Assembly: GCA_026075535.2 (NCBI GenBank)
Contig: AP026538.1
Span: forward strand, 18,050,337-18,114,336
Reading direction: 5' to 3'
DNA from: Tricholoma matsutake
Taxonomy: Eukaryota > Basidiomycota > Agaricomycetes > Agaricales > Tricholomataceae
Length of the DNA stretch: 64,000 bases
Shown: positions 35,812 to 47,384 of the stretch, one piece after another
How the letters are laid out: the number at the start of each line of letters is the position of its first letter
Position numbering within the stretch: position 1 is the first letter of the stretch
Position numbers and translations under genes: made by a program
Notes under the pieces: model-generated
The model's input: only the letters and a program-made list of their open reading frames with translations
What the model was told of the DNA's origin: nothing
The model's database searches: none

Positions 35812-36237
35812 TGTAAGGGGACTAGGGGGGTGCCCTGTGTGTTTTTCCTATTTTTTATGTTTGTCCCATATTTTTCCCCACCTCATTTCCTTCTATTCTT
35901 CATTTTCTATGATTTTTCCGGATTTTATTACTAATTTTCCCTTGCTATCATGTTTGTATATGTTGACACTTTTATATTTAGAGGCGGAGTACCCCTTCCG
36001 ACACATACCCCTTGGTATGATGTCATTCGGCAGCCTTGATCTGCCTATCTCCGCCTTTTTCTATTTTTAGGTTATATTTGATTTTTGTCGTCTTCACATA
36101 TACTGGGCATCAGCAAGGGGATCCTTAGAGTTTTCTCTTCGTATTTCCCTTTGCTAGGTGCGCCCCCAATCCCTGTATTATGTAGCATAATTTTAACTTC
36201 GGATTTCCCTTTGCTAGAGGCTTAGGTTGCCCTTATA
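35812..36237 (+). repeat. 3' LTR of the chromovirus
   Basis: Same length and ends as the 5' LTR. Preceded by the purine tract AGAGGGGGTGA. Confidence 0.95.
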
Positions 36238-36890
36238 GTGGGGTTGGTCTAGGCTTCGTGACTGGTAGTAAACAACCTAATAAAAGAAAGAAAAGATTTT
36301 GTTAGTGAAAATTAAGGACTGTTCAAAAAAAACTTAGCTGGAACCCAAACAATGGCCAGCATCCTTTGGGCCAGTTTGAAACTGTTTGTTCATCAGGTCT
36401 ACCATGTTTCATTGGTGTGTTGTCCACCCTGCAAGCAGGAGCGTGGAGTGGTGTGGGTGGGCACAAAGAAGTGGGTAGGCATGTGGGGTAGGCATGGGGG
36501 CTGTCATGGTAACATCTGGTGGTTACAACATTAGAACCTAAAAAGAAAAAGAAGGATTAGTTAGTTGAAAAAAAGAAGATTGAAAGAAACATTACCTGGG
36601 GCCCAAACAACAACAGATGTCATTTGGGCCCATTGTCTGTTTGATGTGGGATGTTTGCAGTATTTGGCAGTGTACAATGCAGGGGATGTGGACATAGCAG
36701 CGGGCGTTGATGTAGTGGTCATGGTGGAAGGAGGCAGAGCAGTGGCAGCAGTGTTGAGGGTGGTTGCAGCTGTGGGAATGGTGAACAATGTGGCACTACT
36801 TTTCATTTGGTGTGCAAATGTGACGAATGGTCCATGCACAGCCTCACAGTATATAAACCCTTGCTTTTCATCTTCCCTTTTCTTGGGCAC
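36238..36890 (-). pseudogene. Spliced exons of an unknown gene inside the hAT-like element
   Basis: On the minus strand an exon (from at most 36890) reads PKKREDEKQGFIYCEAVHGP ... WAQMTSVVVWAPG. It ends at a GTAATG donor near 36595. A T-rich intron ends TTTTTAG before GTTCTAATG (about 36538). The next exon ends in CWPLFGFQ at about 36340, with a GC-type donor GCTAAG. Another T-rich stretch ends TATTAG before GTTGTTTAC (about 36273). The exon ends carry inverted GGGCCCAAA...TTTGGGCC arms. The same exon/intron pattern occurs on the minus strand at 51.1-52.2 kb. Family not recognised. Confidence 0.5.
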
Positions 36891-37141
36891 GTCCCACTTT
36901 TATTTTAGTTATCACTATATTTGATTATAATTATATTATTGTCTATTACATTAAGTAAGTATGTAGAGAGTCAGTTAGAACTGGTTAGAACTGGTTTTAA
37001 TCATTTTTAAATAAATACTTAACTGCAACCAATGGAGTCATGGAATGAGTGCAACTGCAACCACAAAAAAGACCAAACCACAGTTCAGTGCATCCAGTTT
37101 CGACTTTTTTCCAGTTCAATGAACTGGGCTTTCAAACACTA

Positions 37142-37800
37142 CTGCCAATTGCTCATCAAGCTCTATTTCTTTAATCTTCTGACTTTCATCCTCATCTTGT
37201 CCAATTCTCCGGAGTGAGCAAAGATGATGCTGTAAAATACCCTCAAGCCAGTTGTGCATAAAACCTAGAACAACATGTTTGACTGGGTCCCAGTATGGCA
37301 GACAATGCAGTGGAGTCCACCATACACCATTTGACTTTGCTAGAGCATTTTGGTCAGCCTTGGTTGTCTGGTTAAGCCATGCTTCTGCTTGGGCTTGCAC
37401 CTGGGCACCATTACATAATTCCCAAGATTGCATATTAAGGTCTTCCAGCTGATCTTTGGTACAGAGGCAGAAGGAACAAAACATTATGGCACCATGTGCT
37501 AAAAAGCCACTAACTTTCTGACTTCCCTCCAGATCAGCAATGACAGGCACACACTAGTAAGAAGATTGTGCTTCAGAAGATTGTGGTGATGAGGATCCAA
37601 GTGATAATTAATGGTCATAACAGGGATGTACCCCATACTGCCGATGATTAGGAGGTAGTTTTGAAGCATTGGCGAGGATCTGAGATGGGAGGTTATTCAG
37701 TGGATATTGTTTCACTCCCTTTTTGTCAGTCTTATTAATAGGTGTTCTTTTAGGTTCCTCCTGTGTATGCCACGAGTAGTAGGGCAAGTTCTTAGTTCAT
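37142..37800 (-). pseudogene. CACTA-like (Tnp2-type) transposase, middle part
   Basis: The minus strand reads VPVIADLEGSQKVSGFLAHG, FCSFCLC, NGVWWTPLHCLPYWDPVKHV and MHNWLEGILQHHL, motifs typical of the fungal CACTA-like transposase family. It is cut at 37142 by the hAT-like end. Upstream (37560-37800) is a less clear acidic stretch with further stops. The front half of the same family is on the plus strand at 55.0-55.7 kb. Confidence 0.75.
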
Positions 37801-39500
37801 GCTCTTTCAGCACAGCTCATTCTGCTCTTCATCAAGTTCTCAATCTGGGTCCTCATCATCTAGGTTGACATCCCCTTCGACACCTGCATCCAAGTCCTCC
37901 ACCTTGTCAACTTTTACCTCCCCTAACTGCAACACCAAGACCCAGTACAATCTACTTGACCAACTATCTAGGTCCCTGGAAATGCAGTTCCATGCTGCGT
38001 ACATGTTTCTCTGTTACTTCTACATTATATTCAAGTGTTTGTCATATGATTCAGAGGCTGAGGCAGAGAGATGTTTTCAGTGTCAGAAAGCCAAGGAATG
38101 GGTGGCTCCCCATAACAAGTGGGTGAATGATAAGGTGGTGGATGGATGGGATCTTGTGACCTGGGACATTGGGCTAGTGTGTTTGACATTGGGGGTCAAA
38201 GTAGGTGTGATCTTGGTTTTGTTTATCAGTAAACTTTCTGATCTTATGCACCACAGTTCCACTGTGACTTTCTGAACCTGTATATGCCTACAAATACCAA
38301 GCATTGGCTCCACACTACATGTCATATGAGGATCTTGAAGTTGATATCATACCTTCTCTCATTCTCTTTGCAAGCTGATTTCAGCTTTCTTCTATGTATC
38401 ACAAGACCTCCCAGTGGGATATTCTTTCTGCATTCTCATACAGGCTTGGATCAACACCTCAACCATCTTGGATGAACTTTGGATTGTGCTGCCCTCCCTT
38501 TGACAGTTATTTGACTACCAGGGGGGCAGGAGTTGTATGTTGAAGGAAACATGGTGGCTGTTGTTTGAGGCTGTCTTGGGTAAATATCACTCATAAAAGT
38601 TTATGTGTTTTGTATGCAGAACCAGATGTCCTCTCAGTTCCCCATCTCACTACTTACAGTGGCTGCCCTGGTTGATGCAATCCAGGTTTGTCTAGTCCAT
38701 AAATATGAGTATCAAGCACAGTGGAATGCAGAGATGGCAAACCAGCATCAGCCTGGGAGAGGGTATGATCTGAGGCAGGTTGCCGAAGTGGACTTGAATG
38801 TGCATGTGAAGAGAGAATGGAGGGCCCAGTGGGAGGCAAATGGCATGGTACAGGACATTCAGGCGATCTTGAGGATTTCTGATGTGAGTTTCAGTTTGGT
38901 GAATTAGATGATGCTGGGGGGGGCTGATTACAATTGCTGATGTAGGCTAGATTGCAAGAATTGTTGACATTGGCTGAGCAGGGTTATTCTATCTTAGATT
39001 TGTGGAGTGTTTGCAGTGTCAGAATAATGGGTTATTTCAGTGTACATGCCAGTACCTTTCAGGAACAGATTATAACCTGGACTTTAAGCTGCCATTGGTG
39101 CATTGCATGATGTGGCAGTTACATCTTCCAACCATATGCATACTACATAGCTTTCTCTGAGCTGTACTGTAAATCATCTAACCTGCTAATTACATCTCAG
39201 AAAATTGTTTAATACAAACTACACAATCTCCATTACCCCAACAGCTATTCAGAGTGCTTGTTTGTCTGCACAAATATTCAGTGGCTGTCATTCCTCAACT
39301 CTTTCCTCCAGGCTCTGGGTTTTGACATGGCTTATACTATTGCTCTGTTCCAGGTCTCTGATGATTATTGATTGTCAGTCTATAAATGACATCTCAACTT
39401 GTTGGAGTAGGTAGAGTATTCAATGCTACTATTAGGCTAGTGGCAGGTTTTGTTGTCTCATGTGTACACAGTCCTAAACAGCAAGGACAGGCAAAATCAC
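37801..39500. other. Region without recognised gene
   Basis: Acidic, Ser-rich coding on the minus strand continues to about 37950. A plus-strand frame at 38605-38907 (100 codons, charged) has no recognised domain. Confidence 0.35.
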
Positions 39501-39516
39501 TTCTTTCCTTTGAAGG

Positions 39517-39790
39517 ATGGAAATGCATCAGCTAGAGCCTAGTAAAGCTGATGTAGATTTGCACTTCAGGCATCTTTTGAAGCACCATTGCAAAAAAGAT
39601 TCTGCCAAAACATCCATCAAGCCAATGGTTCTTATTGTAGATGCCCTTGATGAGGGCTGGCAACTCCTGCTGAGAGAAAAGTGCTTCTGGATACTCTATG
39701 AAAATGGGCTCATTTTGTCCCAACCTTCAAGTTATTCCTCACAAGTTGAAATGAAGAGCTCATGAGCACCCAGCTTTGAACTACCATCAA
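39517..39790 (+). pseudogene. NACHT/STAND NTPase fragment
   Basis: HFRHLLKHHCKK ... KPMVLIVDALDEGW matches the Walker B region of NACHT-type NTPases (hydrophobics followed by DALDE). In an adjacent frame, FKLFLTS-TGA-NEELMS matches the sensor-1 segment (L-TSR-x-E), with TGA at 39747 in place of Arg. Fungal NACHT proteins are known in heterokaryon incompatibility and immunity-like responses. Only this short piece is recognisable, with one frame change between the two motifs. Walker A was not found upstream. Confidence 0.5.
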
Positions 39791-39799
39791 GGGTGGACA

Positions 39800-40944
39800 A
39801 TAATGCCAGGTACCTTTCCTTGGTGCAGAAGCTCCTTCATAAGGATGGTGTTATATTTGTGTTATATTGATCATTTGTTGCTGTTGGCAGAAAAGTCTCA
39901 TGAACCAGAGTTTGCCAGTCAATTGATCTTAGCACTCCAATCCCGACTTGAGCTCAGGGCCTCATGCAACTGTGCATGTGGTTGCTGAGCACAACCTAAC
40001 ATTAGTTTCAGCAAGTATGAAACCTCCATCACTCATGGTCCAGGTGGGTTGGTTAATCTGCATGGTATCTGAGTCTTTGTTTGTGAGGTTGTCAGTCAGC
40101 CCCATGGAGTGATCTTTAAGGAAACCAGGGTTGATGATAGTGCAAGATACATGCATTGTTTTAGCATCTTAGTGAGGTGTATTAAGCATTATTGACATTA
40201 TGACAGTGTGCTAAGTGAAAACATGACATTAGGAAATTCCTTGTGTGACTTTGCTGGATTTCTTATGATCTTACTGTGCACAGCCTAGGACTCAGCCACT
40301 CTAGATGTTTTGGTGTCATTCTCCTGCAACTAAAAAGACATTCATAAATGGTCTGTTTAAGGTAATAGAGATTTGTCTCAGGAATATGTGTATATAGTTT
40401 AAATGAGATTTACCCAGCTAAAAATCCAGCAGGAGTGAATATGGTATGGGAGTATCCATTTTTGGCCCTGACCAGGAAGTCAGCCATACCTACTATGCTA
40501 TGAGATACAGTAACATTTCAACCTTGTACTGCAGTACAATCTATTCTACTATGCCTCTACTTATGTAGGAAATCCAAATTTGTAGTGCTATTAACTGAAA
40601 CTTATGGTAATTGAGGCCTTTCAAGTTAGACTACCTGTGTTTTGCGCGGTTTGGCTCTGGGGCATAGTGTGAGTGCACCCATGGGTGACCTGGATCCAAA
40701 CTCATGAGTATTCTCACATAGAAAACTGTTACTTGGATCCGCATGAGTATTTCCCCATGGATGACCCAGATCTGCGAGTGTAGAACTCACAAGTGTGCAA
40801 GTACCTGTAGGTATATGGGTAGATACAAGTACTCACAGGTAACTCATGGGTACTTGTATGTTATTTTGTGCAAGAGATAGAATATACAACAATAACACAA
40901 GCTAGGTTTCAGTTAGGTTAGTATCTGAATGCTGGGTAGGTGAG
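39800..40944. other. Region without recognised gene; decayed ACCCATGGGT-rich sequence at its right end
   Basis: No open frame of note. From 40665 to 40870 words such as CCCATGGGTGACCTGGATCC, GGATCCGCATGAGTAT and CCCATGGATGACCCAGATC recur. They return at 41880-41980 and 46840-46870, so the satellite and the copia element were placed in this repeat background. Confidence 0.45.
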
Positions 40945-41870
40945 TCAGTGTCTGTAGCACTGTAATTCAGGAATGACTTAGTGGTTCCTTCCATAAGCTT
41001 GTATTATACATTGTGCATACTATACATCTATTTCATTTCCAAAGGGCTAGTTGAAATGTGCAACCATTATTTTATAACAACACCCCTTCCTCCTCCTCCC
41101 TCTGACAAACCCATAGCACCATAACTCAACAACTGTGCAACCATTCCTTTCATAAACTTGGATTCTCTACTATGCATTGCATATTTACATCTCCCTTAAA
41201 GCACTACTCAAATGGCATAACCATTGTTTCATACTAACCACCCCTTCCTCCTCATCCCTCTCAAAAGCCTGCAGCACTGTAACTCAATAACTCTGAGACT
41301 GTGTCTTTCGTAAACTTGGCTTCTATACTGTGTATAGTATATGTACAGCATCCCAAAAGCATGAGTTGAACGGTAGAGCCACTGCTCTTTGGCAACCATC
41401 CCTTCCTCTTCATTCCTCTCAAAAGCCCACAGCATTATAACTCAATAAACCCAAAACCATTCCTTTCGTAAAATGGGATTCCGCCCTCTATATACCATTT
41501 CTATAATGTTCCAAAAGTATTAGTAGAGCTGTGCAACCGTTATTTCATAGCAACTGCCCCTTCCTCCTCATCCCTCTCAAAAGCCCATAGCACTATAACT
41601 CAATAACTCCATGACCATTCCTTTTGTAAACTGGTAGTACACACTATATATAACATACCTATGCCTTCTCCAATGCAGTAGTCAAAGGGTAAACCCATTC
41701 CTTTATGGTAAAGTTCTTTCTCCTCATGTCTCTCAAAAACTTGGAGCATTGTAAATAAATAATGCTGGAGTGATTCCTTCTATAAACTGGTATTCTACAT
41801 TGTATATAGTATGTCTATGATCTGCCAACAGTACTATATGAACAGTGCAGTAGTTCATGCACAAGTACTT
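40945..41870. repeat. Satellite-like tandem array, ~156 bp unit, about six units
   Basis: The anchor CCCCTTCCTCCTCATCCCTC (variants) occurs at about 41086, 41242, 41398, 41559 and 41714, giving spacings of 156, 156, 161 and 155 bp. Each anchor is followed by a TAACTCAATAA word and by ACCATTCCTTT...GTAAAC. A partial unit precedes at about 40945. Units are diverged by point changes and short indels. Confidence 0.88.
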
Positions 41871-41980
41871 GTGTGAGTACCCATGCCTGCAAAACCTGAT
41901 ACCTGGATCCTCAAGGATCCGTTCCCATGGATGACTTGGAGCCCCAAGTATGCATACTTGTGGGTAGTCCCATGGGTCTA

Positions 41981-42184
41981 TATTGGGTTTATGGTGTGGA
42001 GTAGAAGTTCATAGGGATTTTATAATGGGTGTTCAGAGCAAGGTAGAACATCTCGTATTCTCCTATACTATGATGTACATATGTTGTGATCTATAAATAC
42101 ATCATGTTCTATTTTTATATGTGATGCGGTAGTGTTGTGCTTGTGATGCACTAATGTAATGCACTAGGATTGACTATCCCAACA
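41981..42184 (-). repeat. 3' LTR of copia element 1
   Basis: Minus-strand reading starts TGTTGGGATAG and ends CCCAATA. Confidence 0.95.
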
Positions 42185-42196
42185 CTCCCCCTCAAG
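42185..42196 (-). promoter_or_regulatory. Polypurine tract of copia element 1
   Basis: CTTGAGGGGGAG on the minus strand, directly before the 3' LTR. Confidence 0.85.
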
Positions 42197-42610
42197 CCTA
42201 GCATGGTTGAGTCCATAGGAATGGTTAATAAATAATTGAAATGTTAAATTTCTTGCCTTTCAGGTGTGTTAAAACCTCTATGTTGTGGAAAACCACATGG
42301 GAAAAACCAACTCACATGCAAGGAAAGCTACTGAGTTTGCACATCGACTGGATTACCATCTCTGCCCTATGTTGTATATATTTTGGCCTTGGTAATGCCT
42401 TTGTTAACACATCCACTGATTGTTCCAGTTTTGTATATCAAGTATTTTGTCAGTTACTAGTGTTCGGACCCAGTGATGGCAAATAACGATATGTTTTGAT
42501 CACTGGTGAAATTGAGGGTTAGGTGTCAATATTATGGATCCTTCATTATCACCTTTAATTTCCATTGGTGAGCTTTGTGGGAATCTGAGTTCACTGTACA
42601 AATTTCTCAG

Positions 42611-45564
42611 TCATGTGGCCTCATGTCCAGCCTCTGACAGTGCTACATATTCTGCCTCTGTAGAGGACAATGCTACCACAGTTTGTTTCTTTGATTTCCA
42701 TGTGATTGCTCCCCCTGCTGCTAGAAAAACATAGCCAGTTGTGGATTTGAGGTCGTCAGCATTTGCATATGCAGCGTCTGCATATCCGTGGAAGAGGTTT
42801 CCAGTTCCAGTTTCATCTTGGGATTTTCTATATGTTATCCCTAGAGTTTTTGTACCCACCAGGTATCTGAGTATTTGCTTTATTGCACCATGGTGTTTTA
42901 AACCTGGATTTGCAGTGTTGGTGGCCAATTTATTAACTGCATAGCTTATGTCCAGTCTTGTGGAATTTGCCAAAAATTGCAGACTCCCCAATAATCATGC
43001 ATATGAATTGCTTCAATTGGGTTTGTTATCATCTGGATTTGGTCAAAGCTTTATATTGGAGTCCATGGGTATACCTGTAGGACTTTCATCAGCTATTCCT
43101 TCATTATGAAGAATATTTTCAATATATCTCTGTTGAGATATAGTTATTGTGTTCTCAGTTCATGTAACTTCAATGCCAACAATTTTACTTGGCTCTCCAA
43201 GATCTGTTACTTCCCATTCTGAGGGGAGTGTTTCTTTTATATGATCCATCATTTTATCAGATGAAGCAAAAAGTAGTGAGTCATCCACCCAGATAGCCAT
43301 TATTCCAAAGTCATCACCATCATGTTGTATATATGTGCATGGATCAGAAAGTAAGCACACATAGCCATGGATTTTGAGTTTGCCATCAAGTTCATTATTC
43401 CTCTCTTGGCCTGCCTGTTTTAAACCTTAAAGTGTTTTGACTAACCTGCATACTTGACCCATTCCATCTTCACATCCTTTGGGCTGTTGCATATATATTG
43501 CCTCTTGCAAAGTGCCATTTAAATACATGCCCTTTACATCCATTTGTTGTAACTTGAGTCCCTTTTCAGGTACAAGTGCTAGTATTGCACATAATGTATC
43601 CATCCTGACAACTGGTGAGAATGTTTCCCTATAATCAAATCTGGGTCATTGTGCATATCCCTTTGCCACTAGTCTTGCTCGATACCTTACTACTTCCCCT
43701 TCTTTATTGTGCTTCCTGACAAAGATCCATTTATTTTTGATTGCTATTGTGTCATCAGGTTTCTGGACAAGATCCCAAGTCCCCTTCTCCAACAATAAAT
43801 CTAATTCAGTTTTCATGGCCTTTTGCCATTCAGGCCAATCTGGGGAGTTCTGTGCATCTTCGAGACTTGTAAGTTCATCTCCAGCAACAATTGCATAGAC
43901 TTCTTCTTGTAATAAGAGATTGTCATCTTCCTCATATGCAAAAGGATTGTGAAGGTGCCTCTAATTGGTATGAATTCCATGCGTCTTCCACATTTTGTCA
44001 CTATTTATATCTTCCTGTGTTTCATTCCATTTTCGCTTCCTGGGCACAAGGTTCTGAGTTGTATCATCAGAATCTGTTACACCCATTGGCAGTGAGCCAC
44101 CTGCAGACTCCCCCTCACATGGTAAATTGGGTGTAATTTCAATATGGTCAGGAGTTGGTTTTTCTGTAGGTGTAATATTCCAGAAGTTGCAGGAGGTAAG
44201 TACTTTGAGAGTTTCCACATTGTAATATTTTACTGCCCCCAGCTTGTCTAACCTCCCTATCAACTCACAGCACCATCATCATAGCCAATGTATGCTCAGC
44301 ACCTTGATTTTGGTAGCAATTTTTGGGGTTTCTTTTGACCTTGTAGTAATATCCATACATGGCTTCTGCATTCCTGTAAATGTGATATGTTTGGTTTTAT
44401 TTTGTGCCATCCTTCATAAGGTGTTGATTTCAGGAGATGTTTCATAAATGATGAGTTACAAAGGTAAGTGGTGTGTAAAACTGCATATTCCCAAGGAAAT
44501 TCGGGAAGTTGGTTGGCAGTTATCATGGACCCATGGTGCATGATAGTTCAACAAGAGTTCTATTCATTTGCTCTGCGATGCCATTCTGCGAAGGTGAGTA
44601 TGGTGCAGTTAGTCTTACTTCTATACTGCATTCATTACACCATTTTTTTAACTTCTCATTTACAAATTCTTTTCTGCTATCAATTTGGATCCCCTTCAGT
44701 TTTTGACCTTGAGTTATTAGATGTGCCAAATAATTTATTACTGCTTGTGTAGAGTCCAATTTCTCTTTCAAACACTGGACAGTTATGTAGTGTTTTGCAT
44801 CGTCCACACATAACAAGTAATATTGATTTACATTTATAGATTTGATTGTGTATTTTCCCCATAAGTCAATATGCATCAATTCTCCAGGTTTGGTTTGTCA
44901 CATGGATATTTTAGGAAAGGGTTCTATGTGTTGCTTTGCCTTGGTACATGCAATACAGTCTGGTTTAGTACTGTGTTTATCAACATTAAATCCATCGACC
45001 AAATTCCTATCCAATAATTTCTGCAGGCCAGAATACCGGACGTGCCCAAAGTGCCTGTGCCAAGTTTCCTAATTGGGCACCACATCATTATTGATGAATG
45101 ATCAGTGATTGGCGGCTTCTATTGTAAGTGTTGGGTGTTGGTCGCATACAGTTAATTCCATCTTGTATAAGTGGTTGTTAACTTTGTTCCCTTGTCTGTG
45201 TTCCAGGTACATAGAGTATGTCCTCTAAGTGCAAAATATAATTGTGACCATTACATGTCAAAATTAATTCAACAGTTCTGTGGCCCTCAATTTTTGCTTC
45301 TTTACTGCCTACACCTGTTACAGAACATTTTTCCACAGGTGTGTACACAATAAAAGCTTCCCTTTGATGCATAACATGTGAAGTTGTTGCTGAATCGGCT
45401 AACCAGTCATACCAGATCAATTGCTCATCATTTCCAACAAGGTTACAGGCTTCATATGTGTCAAAATTGTAAAGTTCTTCATTTACTGGAAATGCAATCA
45501 ATTCCTCCCCCACATTCAAATCTTCAGTACCTTTCTTTGATCCCTCTTTTTGCTTCTTCTTTCC
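42611..45564 (-). pseudogene. Copia element 1 pol (protease, integrase, RT, RNase H)
   Basis: Protease: WLADSATTSHV (about 45400). Pre-integrase zinc region: WHRHFGHVRYSG ... CIAC, then M-TGA-QTKPGELMHIDLWG (TGA 44898-44900 at a probable Arg). Integrase core: HIDLWG, IQIDSRKEF, NGIAEQMNRT, all three acidic residues present. RT: QMDVKGMYLNG and AIWVDDSLLFAS. RNase H: FHGYADAAYA and SSTEAEYVALSEA. Several stops and at least three frame changes separate these blocks. Confidence 0.9.
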
Positions 45565-46572
45565 CTACTTTTTCCTCCAACAATCTCCTTCTTTATGTCC
45601 TATTTTCCCACAGTTCCAGCATTTGTTACCAGCATATTTGCGACATTTGCTTGTCCAATGTCCTGGGCATTTACAATGTTTGCAATAAGGTTTGTTGGAG
45701 GATTTATGATCTGTGATGCACTCTTCCAAAGTTTTATTAGTTCCGCTATTATTCTGGGTATTAACCAGGTTTGTGCTAGAACCATTAGAATACTTGTTAT
45801 GAGAGTGTGTCATACAAATTTTATATTCCTCCCATAATAAGCCAATAAAGGAATCTGAGGACATTCTCCTTTTGGGAACTGGATCATTGGGATCATTGGG
45901 ATTCCCATTATAGAGTTCAACGTAAGTCTGCCAAGACAAAGGTAAAGACATCAAAATAATTGCTTTGAAGTGCATGTCCAAGACATGGAATTCAGCATTG
46001 GGGAATTTATTGATGCGGTCACAATATGATTTAAGCATGTCAAGGTGCTTTGGGAGATCATCTGCATCTAGTATCTTGGTCTCATATAACAGGCACTGTA
46101 TATGATTTACTGTTTGATGTGCCTTGTTCTCATGAGTGACCATAAGCACTGAATATATCACTTCAGCTGATGTTTTCAATTCAATGTGATTCATTTGACA
46201 GGAGGTGATGTTATGCATGATTACTTGTTGTGCCCAAGAGTCATTTTTGTCCCAGTTATTTGTGTTGATGGGATCTTTGGTTTCATCTGGTCGTTTCACA
46301 CTGCCAGTAGTATATCCAGTTATATCACAATTGATAAAAATCCTTTTCATTCTCTCCTTCTTTTTGTGCCAATTCTCATCCATTAACTGATCACATTCCA
46401 CAATTCTGTTCACATTTAAATATTCTTTGATCTGAATCAATTTGGTTGTTGGTTGAGCTGCAGCTTGTTGCCATTGTTGAGCAGTGTTAGAGGTGTAGAC
46501 CCTACTAGCTTGAATAGGGGCTGAAGGTGTGCCCCCCTCAGGCTCTTCCAGGTCATCAAGTTGATCTGACAT
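45565..46572 (-). pseudogene. Copia element 1 gag
   Basis: 335 codons from the ATG at 46572: a UBN2-like copia Gag body, then two CCHC knuckles near the end (CKHCKCPGHWTSKC and CWNCGKIGHKEGDC). The frame stops at TAG 45565 but continues in the same phase (GKKKQKEGSKK) into the protease. The natural product was therefore one Gag-Pol polyprotein, as usual in copia elements. Confidence 0.9.
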
Positions 46573-46618
46573 ATTGTGTCCAAGTCCAGAACAAGTTATC
46601 TAAATATGAAAAAGGCCA

Positions 46619-46630
46619 GGGCCCATAACC
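46619..46630 (-). promoter_or_regulatory. Primer-binding site of copia element 1 (initiator tRNA half-molecule type)
   Basis: GGTTATGGGCCC starts at the base after the 5' LTR. It is complementary to an anticodon-arm sequence with CAU in its middle, as in copia elements primed by a cleaved half of initiator tRNA-Met rather than by the tRNA 3' end. Confidence 0.7.
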
Positions 46631-46834
46631 TATTGGGATTATGGTGTGGAGTAGAAGTTTGTAGGGATTTTATAATGGGTGTTCAGAGCAAGGTAAAATG
46701 TCTCATATTCTCCTATACTACGATGTATATATGTTGTGATCTATAAATATATTGTGTTCTATTTTTATACAAGATGTGCTAGTGTTGCACTTGTGATGTG
46801 CTAACATAATGCGCTAGGATTGACTATCCCAACA
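46631..46834 (-). repeat. 5' LTR of copia element 1
   Basis: Same ends as the 3' LTR. Many of the differences between the two are TG in one and CA in the other at the same place. Confidence 0.95.
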
Positions 46835-46839
46835 GTCTA

Positions 46840-47384
46840 CCCACTGGTACCTGTGGGTGACCTGGACTCATGCTATGCCTTATTTGGCTCTGGTTGGAAA
46901 GTATGGCAGTTGTGTGAAATGTTTTTACAAGTTGTAACTATAACTGTAGTTGCCATATCATAGGTAGACATATAGCCCATCATGGCCCACTGCAGCTGAA
47001 GGCAGGGAGGTGTGCTGGATTCACAATTTGAGGTTGACTGGGTACCTAGGGTGGCTGAGTACCTGACCACCTATGGTAGGCATTTTTGTTTGCTGAAACT
47101 GATTGTGGAAACATTCCAATTGTTTTTTGGAGTCATCTTCAGCTTGAAAAAAGCTGTCGACTGCACTATTTCTCATAAATTTCCTGAAACTTTCAAGGGT
47201 TGGCCAAATATTTTGGGGTACATTTTCTCAGATCATTGATTGAGGAAAATTGCCTCATGAATATCAATTCATTAGGTCCTTGTAAGGGCAAGACCCATGC
47301 ACTCCTAGACATAAGGCCTGTACTAGCAGGGGGAAATCTGAAGTAGGATTGGTACTCTAGACACATACATCCCTACTCTCCTAG
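46840..47384. other. Region without recognised gene; LTR-like start at 47281
   Basis: 47281 begins TGTAAGGGCAAGACCC, identical over 16 bases to the start of the solo LTR at 54675. The two diverge at once afterwards and no matching end was found. Probably a truncated or chimeric LTR. Confidence 0.4.

Larger units (their letters stand above)
30203..36237 (+). mobile_element. Complete Ty3/Gypsy chromovirus, 6035 bp
   Basis: Two 426 bp LTRs enclose gag, protease, reverse transcriptase, RNase H, integrase and chromodomain in order. A perfect 5-bp duplication GTGGG flanks it (30198-30202 and 36238-36242). The LTRs differ at only about six to ten positions by eye, so it is the youngest full-length element here. 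It is nevertheless broken by TGA at 31319, 33073 and 34348, by TAG at 33616 and by at least two frameshifts. Confidence 0.95.
29715..37141. mobile_element. hAT-like element interrupted by the chromovirus (provisional pairing)
   Basis: The left end TAGTGTTTGAAGGTCCAGTT (29715) and the reverse-complemented right end TAGTGTTTGAAAGCCCAGTT (37141) match in inverted orientation. Without the inserted chromovirus the element would be about 1.4 kb. The flanks GTAAGAAG and CTGCCAAT do not form a duplication. The ends may therefore belong to different copies, or one flank was rearranged. The right part carries spliced exons (36238-36890). Confidence 0.55.
41981..46834 (-). mobile_element. Complete Ty1/copia element, 4854 bp
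   Basis: 204 bp LTRs (41981-42184 and 46631-46834), polypurine tract, primer-binding site, gag, protease, integrase, RT and RNase H in copia order on the minus strand. The 5-bp duplication GTCTA is perfect (41976-41980 and 46835-46839). The LTRs differ at about two dozen positions, so the insertion is old. Coding is broken by several stops and frame changes. Confidence 0.95.

Noticed and set aside
47281..47384. Second copy of the 269 bp LTR family
   Set aside because: Only the first 16 bases match the LTR at 54675 and no matching end or target duplication exists.
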